Shown: piece by piece, positions 7,369 to 16,523 of the stretch
Numbering within the stretch: position 1 is the stretch's first letter
How the letters are laid out: each line of letters opens with the position of its first letter
Source of the DNA: Gammaproteobacteria bacterium
GTDB lineage: Bacteria > Pseudomonadota > Gammaproteobacteria > Pseudomonadales > Balneatricaceae
Assembly (NCBI GenBank): GCA_030748435.1
Contig: JASMLZ010000088.1
Span: 1-34,446 of the forward strand
Direction: 5' to 3'
Length of the DNA: 34,446 bases
Notes under the pieces: generated by a model
What the model saw: the letters and a program-made list of their open reading frames with translations, nothing else
Databases searched by the model: none
Told to the model about the DNA's origin: nothing
Program-made: the position numbers and the translations under genes

Positions 7369-8370
7369 ATGAGACAAGCACAGGTCATTGCAACAGATAA
7401 AACGGCAAATACGAAATCACAGACAATGGTGCAAATTGGCCTTAGTGCTTGCTTAGCAGGCCAAAAAGTACGTTATAACGGTGGTCATACGCAATCACGT
7501 TTATGCCTTAACGTGTTAAGCCAATACTTCTCTTTCCATACTTTTTGCCCCGAGGTTGCCGCCGGCTTTAGTACCCCCAGGCCAGCTATGCGCCTGATAG
7601 GTAATCCCACCTCGCCACAACTGGTATTTAGCAATGGAGGCAATGAGGATTTAAGCGCACAGTTAAATCAGGGTGTGGCGACTATCTTGCCCAAACTGGA
7701 TACTTTGGATGGCTATATTTTGATGAAAAATTCCCCCAGCTGTGGACTGGAAAGAGTAAAAATTTATCAGCAAAACGGCCATCCACATACCATCCGCACT
7801 GCTGGCCTGTTCACCCAAGCATTGATAAAGCAATATCCGCTAATGCCTGTCGAAGAGGAAGGGCGGCTGCATGATGACGGCTTATTGGATAATTTCCTAT
7901 TACGTGTGTATGCCTATAGTAATTTCCGCCGCGAAGTATTACATGCTCCTAGCATACATAAACTTATTACCTTTCATGGCACTTATAAATATGTGCTTAT
8001 GGCACACAACCAAAAGTTAAGCCGCTATCTGGGACAACTCCTAAACGGCAACAAAAAAATGCCATTGGCAAATCTGGTTAATAACTATTTTAAAGTCTTT
8101 ATGCAAGCTCTGGCCAAACCTGCTGACCGCAATAACCACACCAATACCCTGCTCCATATCCTCGGCTATATAAAAAAAGCCGTATCTTCACCCGCCCGTC
8201 AGCATATTGTTGAAGTGATCTATAAATACCAACAGGGTTTGACGCCACTAACCACCCCACTAGCCCTTTTGACACACTATCTGGATCAATATGGCTCCAG
8301 TTATATCAATGCACAAAGATATTTAAACCCTTATCCGGAAAGGCTTAATCCTTTGACCAGACATATATAA
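7369..8370 (+). CDS. DUF523-DUF1722 (YbgA-like) protein, first gene of photolyase operon
   Basis: A 333-residue cytoplasmic protein with an N-terminal DUF523 domain (SACLAGQKVRYNGG near 27-40; KNSPSCG with a second conserved Cys, which may bind a metal or cluster) and a C-terminal DUF1722/YbgA domain (LITFHGTYKYVLMAHNQ and on). Its biochemical role is not established. E. coli ybgA sits next to phr, and fused DUF523-DUF1722 proteins recur in photolyase clusters, so a role in light or UV response is the usual inference. The start at 7369 has a good GGTGAGG site 8 bases upstream. Transcription likely begins near 7296 from the palindromic operator, making it light-controlled together with the four genes behind it. 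Confidence 0.88.
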   Translation: MRQAQVIATDKTANTKSQTMVQIGLSACLAGQKVRYNGGHTQSRLCLNVLSQYFSFHTFCPEVAAGFSTPRPAMRLIGNPTSPQLVFSNGGNEDLSAQLNQGVATILPKLDTLDGYILMKNSPSCGLERVKIYQQNGHPHTIRTAGLFTQALIKQYPLMPVEEEGRLHDDGLLDNFLLRVYAYSNFRREVLHAPSIHKLITFHGTYKYVLMAHNQKLSRYLGQLLNGNKKMPLANLVNNYFKVFMQALAKPADRNNHTNTLLHILGYIKKAVSSPARQHIVEVIYKYQQGLTPLTTPLALLTHYLDQYGSSYINAQRYLNPYPERLNPLTRHI

Positions 8371-8417
8371 GGGCACAACAAAAATTATATTATCAAGCTG
8401 AAAAATAGGTAAAACAA

Positions 8418-8909
8418 ATGCAGTTATGGCGCTGGTTTCAACCGATTAGTTTCCAGATAATTTGGCTAGCATGTGTGCTAGGTGGCAATCAGTGGTTATT
8501 TATTGCCGCTATTCTTTTGCTTATACATTTTGTGCTGACACCTAGTTTATCAAGTGATTTAAAAACCATACCCCTAGTCATACTGGGCTATGCCATAGAT
8601 ATGCTATTTACTCAGGTTGGATTGTTTGTATTTAATGCATGGCCTTTATGGCTGCTAGTATTGTGGGTGGCTTTTGTCTTGAATTTTGGTCATAGCCTGA
8701 GCTTTTTACGCCATCTTAAATTTCTCTGGTTAGTCACCATTGGCGCTGTTGGCGGTAGTTATGCATATTGGATTAGCTGGCAGCTTGGTGCCGTCGCATG
8801 GCCCTTTGACCCTTTGTTAACCACCTCGATAATCGCAGCAACCTGGGCCCTTCTATTGCCTCTGTTGGTGAAAGGTGACTTATTTTTCAGGCGCCTAGGC
8901 CATGGGTAA
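8418..8909 (+). CDS. DUF2878 membrane protein
   Basis: A 163-residue integral inner-membrane protein with about four to five hydrophobic helices, starting with FQIIWLACVLGGNQWLF. It matches DUF2878 proteins, which occur in photolyase and cyclopropane-fatty-acid gene clusters of proteobacteria; their function is unknown. It lies 47 bases after the DUF523-DUF1722 gene, and its stop overlaps the next start by 8 bases. An AGGT sequence precedes the ATG. It is presumably part of a light-induced membrane-modification or protection set. Confidence 0.75.
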   Translation: MQLWRWFQPISFQIIWLACVLGGNQWLFIAAILLLIHFVLTPSLSSDLKTIPLVILGYAIDMLFTQVGLFVFNAWPLWLLVLWVAFVLNFGHSLSFLRHLKFLWLVTIGAVGGSYAYWISWQLGAVAWPFDPLLTTSIIAATWALLLPLLVKGDLFFRRLGHG

Positions 8910-9450
8910 ATATTATGCTCCTGCAGCCAGATTATATGTCTTTGGTTTAGCTATTCTGCTAAGCGTGGCACCAGCATTTGGTAACCAGAACACGACGAGG
9001 GACAAGGATCAACCATCTATACCAAATTATCAATTAGTTGGGCAAGCGGATGTGCACTGGCTGTGGCTGAAACTTTACACAGCACAGCTGCGCACGCCTT
9101 CAGGTCGTTATAACCAGCAAACACGGAACTTATCTCTACAGCTCACTTATGCACGCACTTTTAGTCGTGATGAACTTATTAAAGCCACCCTGCAAGAGTG
9201 GCAACGTCAAGATATTTATTATCTTGCGCAATGGGCAGTAGAGTTAAGCAATATTTGGCCACATGTAGAAGTTGATGATCGTATATTATTGTTTGTTGAT
9301 AGCAACGGTTACAGCCACTTCTTTTATAACCAGTCCTTTATAGGCACCGTGGAAGACACTGCATTTGCCCAAGCATTTACTGATATCTGGTTATCAGAAA
9401 ACACCCAAAAACCTTTATTACGTCAACAACTAACAGGATATAAACCATGA
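8902..9450 (+). CDS. Exported chalcone-isomerase-like domain protein
   Basis: A 182-residue protein with an N-terminal signal sequence (hydrophobic stretch 10-27, AFG before the likely cleavage) and a body resembling the bacterial chalcone isomerase-like fold (Chalcone_3): QADVHWLWLKLYTAQLRTPSG, then LQLTYARTFSRDELIKATLQEW. Such bacterial proteins are not flavonoid enzymes; related folds bind fatty acids, which would suit the lipid genes nearby. It overlaps DUF2878 by 8 bases and the following lipoprotein gene by an ATGA. It is expected to work in the periplasm. Confidence 0.75.
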   Translation: MGKYYAPAARLYVFGLAILLSVAPAFGNQNTTRDKDQPSIPNYQLVGQADVHWLWLKLYTAQLRTPSGRYNQQTRNLSLQLTYARTFSRDELIKATLQEWQRQDIYYLAQWAVELSNIWPHVEVDDRILLFVDSNGYSHFFYNQSFIGTVEDTAFAQAFTDIWLSENTQKPLLRQQLTGYKP

Positions 9451-9998
9451 ATATATTTTCTATATTTGGTAACTACATTTATCGTTTTGTCATTTTGGTT
9501 GTCATGTGCACCCTGCTTTATAGTTGCGGCACCGTTCCCGGGGACTATAAATCCACCACACCCGAATTTGATATGGCGTTGTTTTTTAATGGTAAGTTAA
9601 AAGCCTATGGTATGGTTCAAGATCGATCTGGCAAAGTCATCCGGCGTTTTCATGCCGATTTAACGGGTACTTGGCAAGGCGACAAAGGCCGTCTGGAAGA
9701 AGACTTCTGGTATGATGACGGGGCAACACAAAAGCGGGTGTGGAACCTGACAAAACACCCAGATAACCACTACAGTGGTACAGCTGATGACGTGGTTGGT
9801 GTCGCAACCGGGCACAGTCAGGGCTTCGCTTTTAATTGGCACTATACGTTGACCATTGATGTCAACGACACAGCTTGGGATATCAGTCTGGACGACTGGA
9901 TGTACCAACTTAATGAATCGCGCATTATTAATCGTACCAGCATGACCAAGTGGGGCTTTAAGGTAGGTGAAATAACATTGATTATAGAGAAGCTCTAG
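9447..9998 (+). CDS. DUF3833 family lipoprotein
   Basis: A 183-residue predicted lipoprotein. A hydrophobic segment ends in the lipobox LLYSC, so Cys at about residue 27 would be lipidated. The rest is a beta-rich domain of the DUF3833 type (DLTGTWQGDKGRLEEDFWYDDG, then W-x-L-x-D-W-M-Y), reminiscent of a small beta-barrel. Function is unknown; the family travels with DUF2878, chalcone-isomerase-like and CFA-synthase-like genes. Its ATG overlaps the preceding stop, and the photolyase start follows one base after its stop, showing a tight operon. Confidence 0.8.
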   Translation: MNIFSIFGNYIYRFVILVVMCTLLYSCGTVPGDYKSTTPEFDMALFFNGKLKAYGMVQDRSGKVIRRFHADLTGTWQGDKGRLEEDFWYDDGATQKRVWNLTKHPDNHYSGTADDVVGVATGHSQGFAFNWHYTLTIDVNDTAWDISLDDWMYQLNESRIINRTSMTKWGFKVGEITLIIEKL

Positions 9999-9999
9999 T

Positions 10000-11418
10000 A
10001 TGCAGCAAGGGCTAAATATTTTATGGTTCGAGCAGGACTTGCGCTTGGCTGACAATCTAGCGCTTACCGCGGCTATAGCACAGGGCAAGGTTTTAGCCAT
10101 CTATATCCTTGACCAGCATAATACTGGGGCGCACTCGATGGGGGCAGCGAGCCGTTGGTGGCTGCATCACTCATTACAGGCGTTAGATACTGATTTAGGT
10201 GGCAAGCTTAATTTTTATCAAGGAGATCCACACACCATTATTAACCAATTGCGTCAGCGCCTTAGCATAGCCGGTGTGTATTGGAATCGGCGTTACGAAC
10301 CTTGGCGCATACAGCGTGATAAACATATCAAGCAGCAATTATCGTCGCAAGGCATTACTGCAAAAAGCTATAAGAGCTCATTGCTGCATGAACCCTGGAC
10401 CATATGTAACAAGGAGGGCAATCCTTATCAGGTATTTACCCCTTATCACCGTCAAGCCAGCCTGCTTGATGACGATATGGCACCTTTACCTGCGCCCAAT
10501 CTAACCACTGGGCTAGAAGTTGACAGCCAAGCAGGCAAACTGCCGGATTTTATGTTACTGCCTAAAGTAGCATGGGATAGCCAATTCTATAAGTGCTGGA
10601 AACCGGGCGAAAGGGGCGCATGTGATGCCCTTAACAGGTTCTTGGCAAATGGCATAAGCCAGTATCAAAAAGGCCGTGACTGGCCTGCCAGCAATGCCGT
10701 CTCCAAACTGTCACCGCACCTGCATTTTGGCGAGTTATCGCCGCGACAAACCATGCAATCATTGCTCCGCATAGCCAATGATAATAATAGTGAACATTTT
10801 AAAAGGGAAATACGCTGGCGGGAGTTTGCGTATTATTTGTTATATTATTGGCCCCATTTGCCCAGTCGGAATTTACGCGTTAGTTTCGACCAGTTTCCAT
10901 GGCACAACCAAGCTGACTGTCTAACAAGATGGCAGCAGGGCCGCACCGGATATCCGCTGGTAGATGCGGGTATGCGCGAACTCTGGCAGACCGGCTATAT
11001 GCATAATCGAGTCCGCATGATCACAGCATCATTTTTGGTAAAGAATCTACTTATTGACTGGCGTCTGGGATGGCAATGGTTCTGGGACTGTCTGGTGGAT
11101 GCCGATCTGGCCAGCAATAGTGCCAGTTGGCAGTGGGTTGCAGGTTGTGGTGCCGATGCGGCTCCCTACTTTCGGATTTTTAACCCTATAACTCAAGGGG
11201 AGAAGTTTGACCCTCAAGGGGCATATACCAGACGCTATATTCCTGAGCTACAGGATTTGCCCGACAAATACCTATATAAGCCCTGGCAGGCACCAGAGGG
11301 AGTGTTACGCCAAGCCAAGGTCGAGCTGGGCCAGACTTATCCATTGCCCATGGTGGATATTAACACGTCAAGACAAGCCGCATTAGCTGCCTATGCGTTG
11401 CTTAAGAAAGGAAATTAG
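10000..11418 (+). CDS. phr: Deoxyribodipyrimidine photo-lyase (class I cryptochrome/photolyase family)
   Basis: A light-driven flavoenzyme that splits UV-made cyclobutane pyrimidine dimers in DNA. It has 472 residues, normal for the family. The N-terminal antenna domain begins NILWFEQDLRLADN. The FAD domain contains WREFAYYLLYYWP, GRTGYPLVDAGMRELWQTGYMHNRVRM, DLASNSASWQWVAGCGADAAPYFRIFNP and the conserved tryptophans of the electron-transfer chain. The NSASWQW variant is common in proteobacterial CPD photolyases. It ends the operon that starts at 7369, converging with the litR operon with 47 bases between the stops. A (6-4) or cryptochrome role is less likely given the overall match. Control by light through the TGTACA operator is inferred. 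Confidence 0.95.
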   Translation: MQQGLNILWFEQDLRLADNLALTAAIAQGKVLAIYILDQHNTGAHSMGAASRWWLHHSLQALDTDLGGKLNFYQGDPHTIINQLRQRLSIAGVYWNRRYEPWRIQRDKHIKQQLSSQGITAKSYKSSLLHEPWTICNKEGNPYQVFTPYHRQASLLDDDMAPLPAPNLTTGLEVDSQAGKLPDFMLLPKVAWDSQFYKCWKPGERGACDALNRFLANGISQYQKGRDWPASNAVSKLSPHLHFGELSPRQTMQSLLRIANDNNSEHFKREIRWREFAYYLLYYWPHLPSRNLRVSFDQFPWHNQADCLTRWQQGRTGYPLVDAGMRELWQTGYMHNRVRMITASFLVKNLLIDWRLGWQWFWDCLVDADLASNSASWQWVAGCGADAAPYFRIFNPITQGEKFDPQGAYTRRYIPELQDLPDKYLYKPWQAPEGVLRQAKVELGQTYPLPMVDINTSRQAALAAYALLKKGN

Positions 11419-11465
11419 TACACTAGGTCGCCATGATTTATCAATCCACTGGCCTCGTCTGGCGC

Positions 11466-12359
11466 CTAATGCAGTGGAACCAAGCTAACAAGACGTTGCA
11501 TAGCACCAGTGAAGTCACAACCCAAAAGATGTATCGATGTAGACTCCATCTCGCCAATAGCTACGCCACCTAACATAATAGGAATCCCAGTGGCTGCTGC
11601 CAAGCAATCAAGCTGTTGCTCAAGTTCAGGATCGACCAAGCGGGTAGCCACAGACAATACCACACCGGCTGCCTGCACCTTATCAACCACTGGTAATATC
11701 TGATCACAGGGTAAATTAGCACCTAGTAATAACACCCGATAACCAGCATGCTGCGCACTTAAAGCAAATAGCAAACCACCCAGTTCGTGATGTTCTCCCG
11801 GTACGCAGGCAATAACCAATATGGGGCCTGTTGATGGTGGGCTATGGTGCAAGCGAGCACCAATTTTGTTACGCAGATAGGTAGAGAAAAAATGTTCTTC
11901 GGCAATGCTGGTTGCCCCACTTGGCCATCTTTCACCCAAAGCCAACAAGGTAGGTCGCAATATCTTGTCAGTCACGATATCAACCGTATATAAAGACAAG
12001 GCTTGTTGATAGGTTCTATCCAACTGCTGGTCATCAAATCGACTTATGGCTTGTAACAATTCCATAACCAAGTGCTGCCATTGCTGGTCTTGATTAATCT
12101 GCAACTGCTGTTGATGGCGGTTTTCATCTTCTTGCCAAGTATCCAGTTCACGTATGGCCTTGCTGATTGTCGCCCCACGTGCAAGACGCTGCTGTAGACG
12201 CTGTATCAAGGTCACATCCTGATCTGTGTAATGACGATGGCCACAGGCTGTACGTTGCGCCTGCAAAATACCATAGCGGCGTTCCCATGCCCTGATAGTA
12301 GAAGGAGGAACCCCAGTTCTTTCGGCAAGAATACGAATTGGAAAAGTGGATATATCCAT
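11466..12359 (-). CDS. litR: LitR/CarH-type adenosylcobalamin photoreceptor transcription regulator
   Basis: A 297-residue MerR-family repressor of the CarH/LitR class, which binds operator DNA in the dark as an AdoB12-bound tetramer and lets go in light. HTH at 5-75 (IRAWERRYGIL, GHRHYTDQD). The light-sensing motif W-x9-E-H is complete (W145, E155, H156), and the B12-binding E-x-H-x-x-G follows at E189-x-H191-x-x-G194. The Rossmann-like domain continues to the end (GGVAIGE). It is the last gene of the minus-strand lipid operon, 9 bases after the methyltransferase gene, so it likely regulates its own operon as well as the photolyase operon via TGTACA boxes. The ligand residues make the B12 assignment firm. 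Confidence 0.93.
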   Translation of the reverse strand: MDISTFPIRILAERTGVPPSTIRAWERRYGILQAQRTACGHRHYTDQDVTLIQRLQQRLARGATISKAIRELDTWQEDENRHQQQLQINQDQQWQHLVMELLQAISRFDDQQLDRTYQQALSLYTVDIVTDKILRPTLLALGERWPSGATSIAEEHFFSTYLRNKIGARLHHSPPSTGPILVIACVPGEHHELGGLLFALSAQHAGYRVLLLGANLPCDQILPVVDKVQAAGVVLSVATRLVDPELEQQLDCLAAATGIPIMLGGVAIGEMESTSIHLLGCDFTGAMQRLVSLVPLH

Positions 12360-12368
12360 AATAGTGAC

Positions 12369-13616
12369 CTAGCTTTTCTGCTTGTCCAAAACCAGTTGCC
12401 AGGTGCCCAAATGCGCTTCCAAAAAGCCAGCCTGACAGTAATCAAGGTAATAACGCCACATGCGTACAAAGGCCTCTGGATAGCCTAATTGCAGGACATT
12501 TTGGTATTGGCCATCAAAGCGCTGTTTCCAGTCCGCCAGAGTACGGGCATAATGCCTAGCAATATTTTCTTCATGGGTGGGCTGCATGCTAGTGGTTTGC
12601 TGCAGCGTTTGTTTAATAATGGCCAAAGACGGCAGAAAGCCACCAGGGAAAATATGCCGCTTAATAAAGTCTACTCGCTGTAAAGCTTGCTGGTAACGGT
12701 CATCACGGATGGTAATAGCCTGCAACAACATACGCCCTGCCGGCTTCAATAATTGGTCACACTGCTTAAAATAGGTAGACAAAAACTCATGGCCCACCGC
12801 TTCCACCATTTCAATAGACACCAACTTGTCGTATTGTCCCTGCAATTCACGGTAGTCCTTGCGCAACAGGTTAATCTGCTTACTTAAACCAGCCGCCTTA
12901 ATAGCCTGCTTTGCATATTGGTATTGCTGTTCCGAAATAGTCGTTGTGGTTACCCGGCAACCAAAATGTTGGGCCGCATATATCGCCAGCCCTCCCCAAC
13001 CTGTACCAATTTCTAACAAATGATCTTGTGGGCCCAATTGCAACTTCTGGCAAACCAGCCTGAGTTTGGCCTCTGACGCCTGTTCAAGGCTCATATCAGG
13101 CGTTGGATAATAAGCACTGGAATACATCATGCGAGCATCAAGAAACAGGCTAAATAAACTGTTACTTAGATCATAGTGAGCACGAATATTATCTCGACTA
13201 CCAGTCAACGTATTACGGCGCATGCGGTGCCATGCCTGCTGTGCTGCTTGCCAGGCAATATTAATGCGGTCCATACCATCACTCATAGGCAGGTTACGCA
13301 GCATTAAACGCAATAAAGCCACCAGATTATTACAACTCCAACGCCCCTGTATATAGCTTTCCCCAGCGCCTAAGCCACCGTTCATGGCAATGTCCAGCCA
13401 AAACCGACTGTCGTTGATATTCACCACAATAATAGGGTGTGCGGCGTCCTCACAATGGCCAAAGCTGTTTACCTCTCCTGCTTCTTCCACAAGCAACTGC
13501 CCCCCTTGCAAGCGCTGCAGGAACTTATATACCTGTTTGCGAGCTAAAGTGTGAGACCAACGCTTATTGTCTATGCCCAAAACTGGGTTTAGTGAGGGAA
13601 TAATATTTGTTTTCAT
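12369..13616 (-). CDS. CFA-synthase-family SAM-dependent fatty acyl methyltransferase, possibly UfaM-like
   Basis: A 415-residue enzyme of the cyclopropane-fatty-acyl-phospholipid synthase family, transferring methyl from SAM to the double bond of membrane lipid acyl chains. The SAM site is LEIGTGWGGLAIYAAQHFG; family motifs MEQA-like LEQASEAKLR, FIKRHIFPGG and HYARTLADW are present. Two of the residues that hold the catalytic bicarbonate in E. coli Cfa are changed: Cys of YSCAYW is Ser (MMYSSAYY), and His of LHTIG is Gln (LQAIT); the Glu (VEAVG) and Tyr remain. In light-induced clusters such homologues include UfaM, which makes methylated unsaturated precursors of furan fatty acids rather than cyclopropanes. 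I favour that kind of product here, as an inference. It is transcribed between the DUF1365 and litR genes. Confidence 0.88.
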   Translation of the reverse strand: MKTNIIPSLNPVLGIDNKRWSHTLARKQVYKFLQRLQGGQLLVEEAGEVNSFGHCEDAAHPIIVVNINDSRFWLDIAMNGGLGAGESYIQGRWSCNNLVALLRLMLRNLPMSDGMDRINIAWQAAQQAWHRMRRNTLTGSRDNIRAHYDLSNSLFSLFLDARMMYSSAYYPTPDMSLEQASEAKLRLVCQKLQLGPQDHLLEIGTGWGGLAIYAAQHFGCRVTTTTISEQQYQYAKQAIKAAGLSKQINLLRKDYRELQGQYDKLVSIEMVEAVGHEFLSTYFKQCDQLLKPAGRMLLQAITIRDDRYQQALQRVDFIKRHIFPGGFLPSLAIIKQTLQQTTSMQPTHEENIARHYARTLADWKQRFDGQYQNVLQLGYPEAFVRMWRYYLDYCQAGFLEAHLGTWQLVLDKQKS

Positions 13617-13632
13617 CGATACAATCCTTGCC

Positions 13633-14385
13633 TTAGTCTGCTTGCGGGTGGGAATAAAATGGCACTCTCTTTAACCATAAGCGCAGAGCTTGCCAATAAA
13701 TCAGGACCACTATTTTTATTGTCATCAGTGGAAAACCTGTCAATACTTTGGCCAAATTGCGGGCACTGATGGGCATACGCCGCAAAGCCAGGCTAGCATC
13801 AAATACTCGACTCTCTTGCTGCCAACAGGTCATATGTACACGCAACCGCTTGCACGGTGTCGACATGAGCCATTCATAATCAAGTTCCATGGGCAAAAAT
13901 GGCGATACATGAAAGGCCTTCGACTGACGGTAACGGTTTGCCTTGTGGGTACTGTTGAGCGCACTGGCATCCAGCACATAGATATGTTCTTCTTTCCATG
14001 GTGTGTTATGTACTTCACAAACAATATACTCTAAGTCATCACCTTCTGGGCTAAAGCAATAGTAAAAACTGACCGGATTAAAACAGTAGCCAAAATAACG
14101 CAAGTGAGTCAGCAACCGCACTGGGCCACGATGCTGCTTGCCCGTAGCCTTATACACTTGGGCCTGAACCTCTTGCTTGAGGGACTGATGTTCTTGACCC
14201 ATATGATCTCTACGCCTAAAGCTGGCTAAATTAGCCTTATCAACAGACCATAACCAGTATGGGTCAAACAAACCCGGCAGCTCATCAAGGTCTATATATA
14301 ACATAAATAGTTGGTAATCAAAGTCATGCCTGGTAGGCTGCATGCGCCTATGCCTTACCTTGCCCAGATACAGTGCACTATGCAT
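13633..14385 (-). CDS. DUF1365 family protein
   Basis: A 250-residue protein of DUF1365, a family of unknown biochemical role nearly always found between an FAD oxidoreductase and a CFA-synthase-like gene, as here. The start MHSALYLGKVRHRRMQP is typical, as are HLRYFGYCFNPVSFYYCF and EVHNTPWKEEHIY. No signal peptide; one hydrophobic stretch near the C-terminus (FPLMTIKIVVLIYWQALRLWL) may touch the membrane. Its start overlaps the upstream oxidoreductase stop by 8 bases, and the methyltransferase start is 16 bases past its stop. It is presumed to work in the same lipid-modifying pathway. Confidence 0.88.
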   Translation of the reverse strand: MHSALYLGKVRHRRMQPTRHDFDYQLFMLYIDLDELPGLFDPYWLWSVDKANLASFRRRDHMGQEHQSLKQEVQAQVYKATGKQHRGPVRLLTHLRYFGYCFNPVSFYYCFSPEGDDLEYIVCEVHNTPWKEEHIYVLDASALNSTHKANRYRQSKAFHVSPFLPMELDYEWLMSTPCKRLRVHMTCWQQESRVFDASLALRRMPISARNLAKVLTGFPLMTIKIVVLIYWQALRLWLKRVPFYSHPQAD

Positions 14386-15640
14386 TAGACTGTGCCTCCA
14401 GATGGCTTATAGCGGCCATAGCACTAGCCACACCATCTTCATGAAAGCCTTTACCCCAATAGGCACCACAAAATAAAACGGGGCCGCTATTAAGAGTAGC
14501 CTGCTGAGTTTGCATGCTCACCCCTTGAGCAGTAAATACCGGGTGTTCATAGTGCAAGTGTTTGATTACCTTGTCTGGATCGACCTGCTCACTGGCATTT
14601 AAACTAACAAAAAAGTCCTGTTTTGTATCAAGACCTTGCAGGCAGTTCATATGATAAGTCACCGTGACTTGCTGCTGCCGTGTTGTAGAGTCATCATAAG
14701 CTATCTGGTAGTTCCAGGCAGCCCAGGCGCGGCGGTTGCCGGGCATCAAGCTGGCATCAGTATGCAATAACACCTCGTTACGCTGATAGGGAATGCTGGC
14801 CAACACCTGTCGCTCTTTGGGTGTTGCCTGTTGTCCCAGTATTGCCAGGCTTTGATTGGCATGGGTAGCCAGAAAAACACGATCAAAGCGCTGTTCTGGC
14901 TGGCCTGCTGGTTTCACCACCACATCATTTAACTCTCTACGTAACCATTCCACCGGCGTATTCAGGTGTACCTGATGTTTATAACCAGCTGACATGGCCT
15001 CAACATAGCGGGCTGAACCATTAGCCACTACATACCATTGCGGACGATTGCGCAAATCAAGCAGACCATGATTGTCAAAAAAGCGTATAAAGAAGCGCGC
15101 TGGAAATTTCAGCATGGTATCTGGGTCCGTGGACCAGATAGCAGCTCCCATAGGCAAAATATAGTTATGAATAAACAGTTCACTGTAAGCTTCCTGCTGC
15201 AATAATTCACCCAGCGAAAGATTATCCTGCATACTTCGAGCAAGCTCACGGGCTTGGCGATTAAAGCGCAGGATATCCTTTAACATAAGATAAAACTGGC
15301 GGTTAAATATATTGCTACGCTGGGCAAACAGGCTGTTTAGATTATGGCCATTGTATTCCAGCCCCGACCCCTTATTAGTCACGGAAAAACTCATTTGGGT
15401 TTTTCGACTTGCAACACCAAGCTCTGTCAACAGATGCTTGTAAAGGGGATAGGTACGATCATTAAAGACGATAAAACCAGTATCAATAGCCAACGACTGA
15501 CCGCCCCATTCCACCGTGTGGGTATGCGTATGACCGCCCAGATGCTCCCCAGCCTCAAATAAGGTTAGGTCATGTTGTTTATGCAGATGATAGGCCACAG
15601 TATTACCACTGATGCCCCCTCCGATCACGGCTATTTTCAT
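14378..15640 (-). CDS. FAD-dependent amine-oxidase-like oxidoreductase
   Basis: A 420-residue flavoprotein. It begins with a dinucleotide-binding loop (VIGGGISG, residues 5-12), then EAGEHLGGHTHT, an FAD-contact motif, and ends with CGAYWGKGFHEDGVASA, the usual C-terminal FAD site. The family is annotated as NAD/FAD-binding protein or amine oxidase. Members beside DUF1365 and CFA-like methyltransferases are believed to oxidise or desaturate the modified acyl chain (the UfaD role in furan fatty acid synthesis is a candidate). It overlaps both neighbours slightly, showing translational coupling. No signal peptide, so cytoplasmic. Substrate not proven from sequence. Confidence 0.88.
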   Translation of the reverse strand: MKIAVIGGGISGNTVAYHLHKQHDLTLFEAGEHLGGHTHTHTVEWGGQSLAIDTGFIVFNDRTYPLYKHLLTELGVASRKTQMSFSVTNKGSGLEYNGHNLNSLFAQRSNIFNRQFYLMLKDILRFNRQARELARSMQDNLSLGELLQQEAYSELFIHNYILPMGAAIWSTDPDTMLKFPARFFIRFFDNHGLLDLRNRPQWYVVANGSARYVEAMSAGYKHQVHLNTPVEWLRRELNDVVVKPAGQPEQRFDRVFLATHANQSLAILGQQATPKERQVLASIPYQRNEVLLHTDASLMPGNRRAWAAWNYQIAYDDSTTRQQQVTVTYHMNCLQGLDTKQDFFVSLNASEQVDPDKVIKHLHYEHPVFTAQGVSMQTQQATLNSGPVLFCGAYWGKGFHEDGVASAMAAISHLEAQSNA

Positions 15641-16455
15641 AAATTATTGTCCTTGGCTTGGGACTGATTAACACTTTTACCTGCTACTCTATTAAAACGT
15701 GGAAAAAAAGCTGCTGTCTCTTGCTGATATTTTTGATAGGCCGGATTTATTCCGGTGCGCCCCTTTTCCATCATAGAAACACCAGATACGCGCAACAGCA
15801 AGAAGGTCATAATAACTGGAGAAAGTACCGTCCAAAGGGTGTCTGATTGCACACTAAGAGCAAACAAACTCCACCAAAACAAGCTTTCACCCAAGTAGTT
15901 AGGATGCCGGGTATAAGCCCATAGACCTGACTGCAATACCTGCCCCGAGTTATGCTTATTGCTCTTAAAACGATATAACTGCCAATCAGCTAATGCTTCC
16001 AAACCAATCCCCAATAGAGCTAGACCAGCCGCAATAACTTCTCGTGGACCAATAGGTGCAGACATCAGTAGACCCGGTAATAGACCAGAGAAAATGACCA
16101 TGGCAATGGCCGCTTGTAACAGATAAACAACATAGATGCTGCGCCAGTTGAAGGACCTGCCACGCTTATTACGCATAGCAGCGTAACGCCAATCTTCCGT
16201 TTTGCCCCAATTACGCAAACTTAAAAAGGCGGATAAACGCACAGCCCAAATGGCCAACAATAACACCAGCAACCACTGTCGCGCGCTTAACTGAGGCTGA
16301 GGCATAGTCACCCATAAGGCAGCAGTTAAAAAGAACATGGACCAAATGGTATCCACATTATTGACACTCTTATGACGCAAGCTAAATAACCATCCCAGCA
16401 TCCCTAAACTTAGAAATATCCACCAGGTAGAAAGCCAAATCGCACCTATCTGCAT
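15637..16455 (-). CDS. DUF1295 / steroid-5-alpha-reductase-like membrane protein
   Basis: A multi-pass membrane protein of the DUF1295 family, related to steroid 5-alpha-reductase and isoprenylcysteine methyltransferases. The longest frame starts at 16509, but the ATG at 16455 has a Shine-Dalgarno AAGGAG nine bases upstream and gives M-Q-I-G-A-I-W-L followed directly by the first membrane helix, so I place the start there (272 residues). Diagnostic motifs: SLRNWGKTEDWRY and GLWAYTRHPNYLGE, the latter part of the NADPH-binding region. It is the first gene of the lipid/litR operon, downstream of TGTACA-like boxes at 16524-16541. Its role would be reduction or modification of a lipid acyl chain or isoprenoid; the substrate is unknown. 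Confidence 0.87.
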   Translation of the reverse strand: MQIGAIWLSTWWIFLSLGMLGWLFSLRHKSVNNVDTIWSMFFLTAALWVTMPQPQLSARQWLLVLLLAIWAVRLSAFLSLRNWGKTEDWRYAAMRNKRGRSFNWRSIYVVYLLQAAIAMVIFSGLLPGLLMSAPIGPREVIAAGLALLGIGLEALADWQLYRFKSNKHNSGQVLQSGLWAYTRHPNYLGESLFWWSLFALSVQSDTLWTVLSPVIMTFLLLRVSGVSMMEKGRTGINPAYQKYQQETAAFFPRFNRVAGKSVNQSQAKDNNL

Positions 16456-16523
16456 GATTTTTAACTCCTTTTTCATTGGATTCAATATGATTTTGATAGC
16501 AGCATGCATACCAATACCAAAAA

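Noticed and set aside
10000-11418. Cryptochrome or (6-4) photolyase assignment
   Set aside because: Overall motif set and the operon partners fit an ordinary class I CPD photolyase better.
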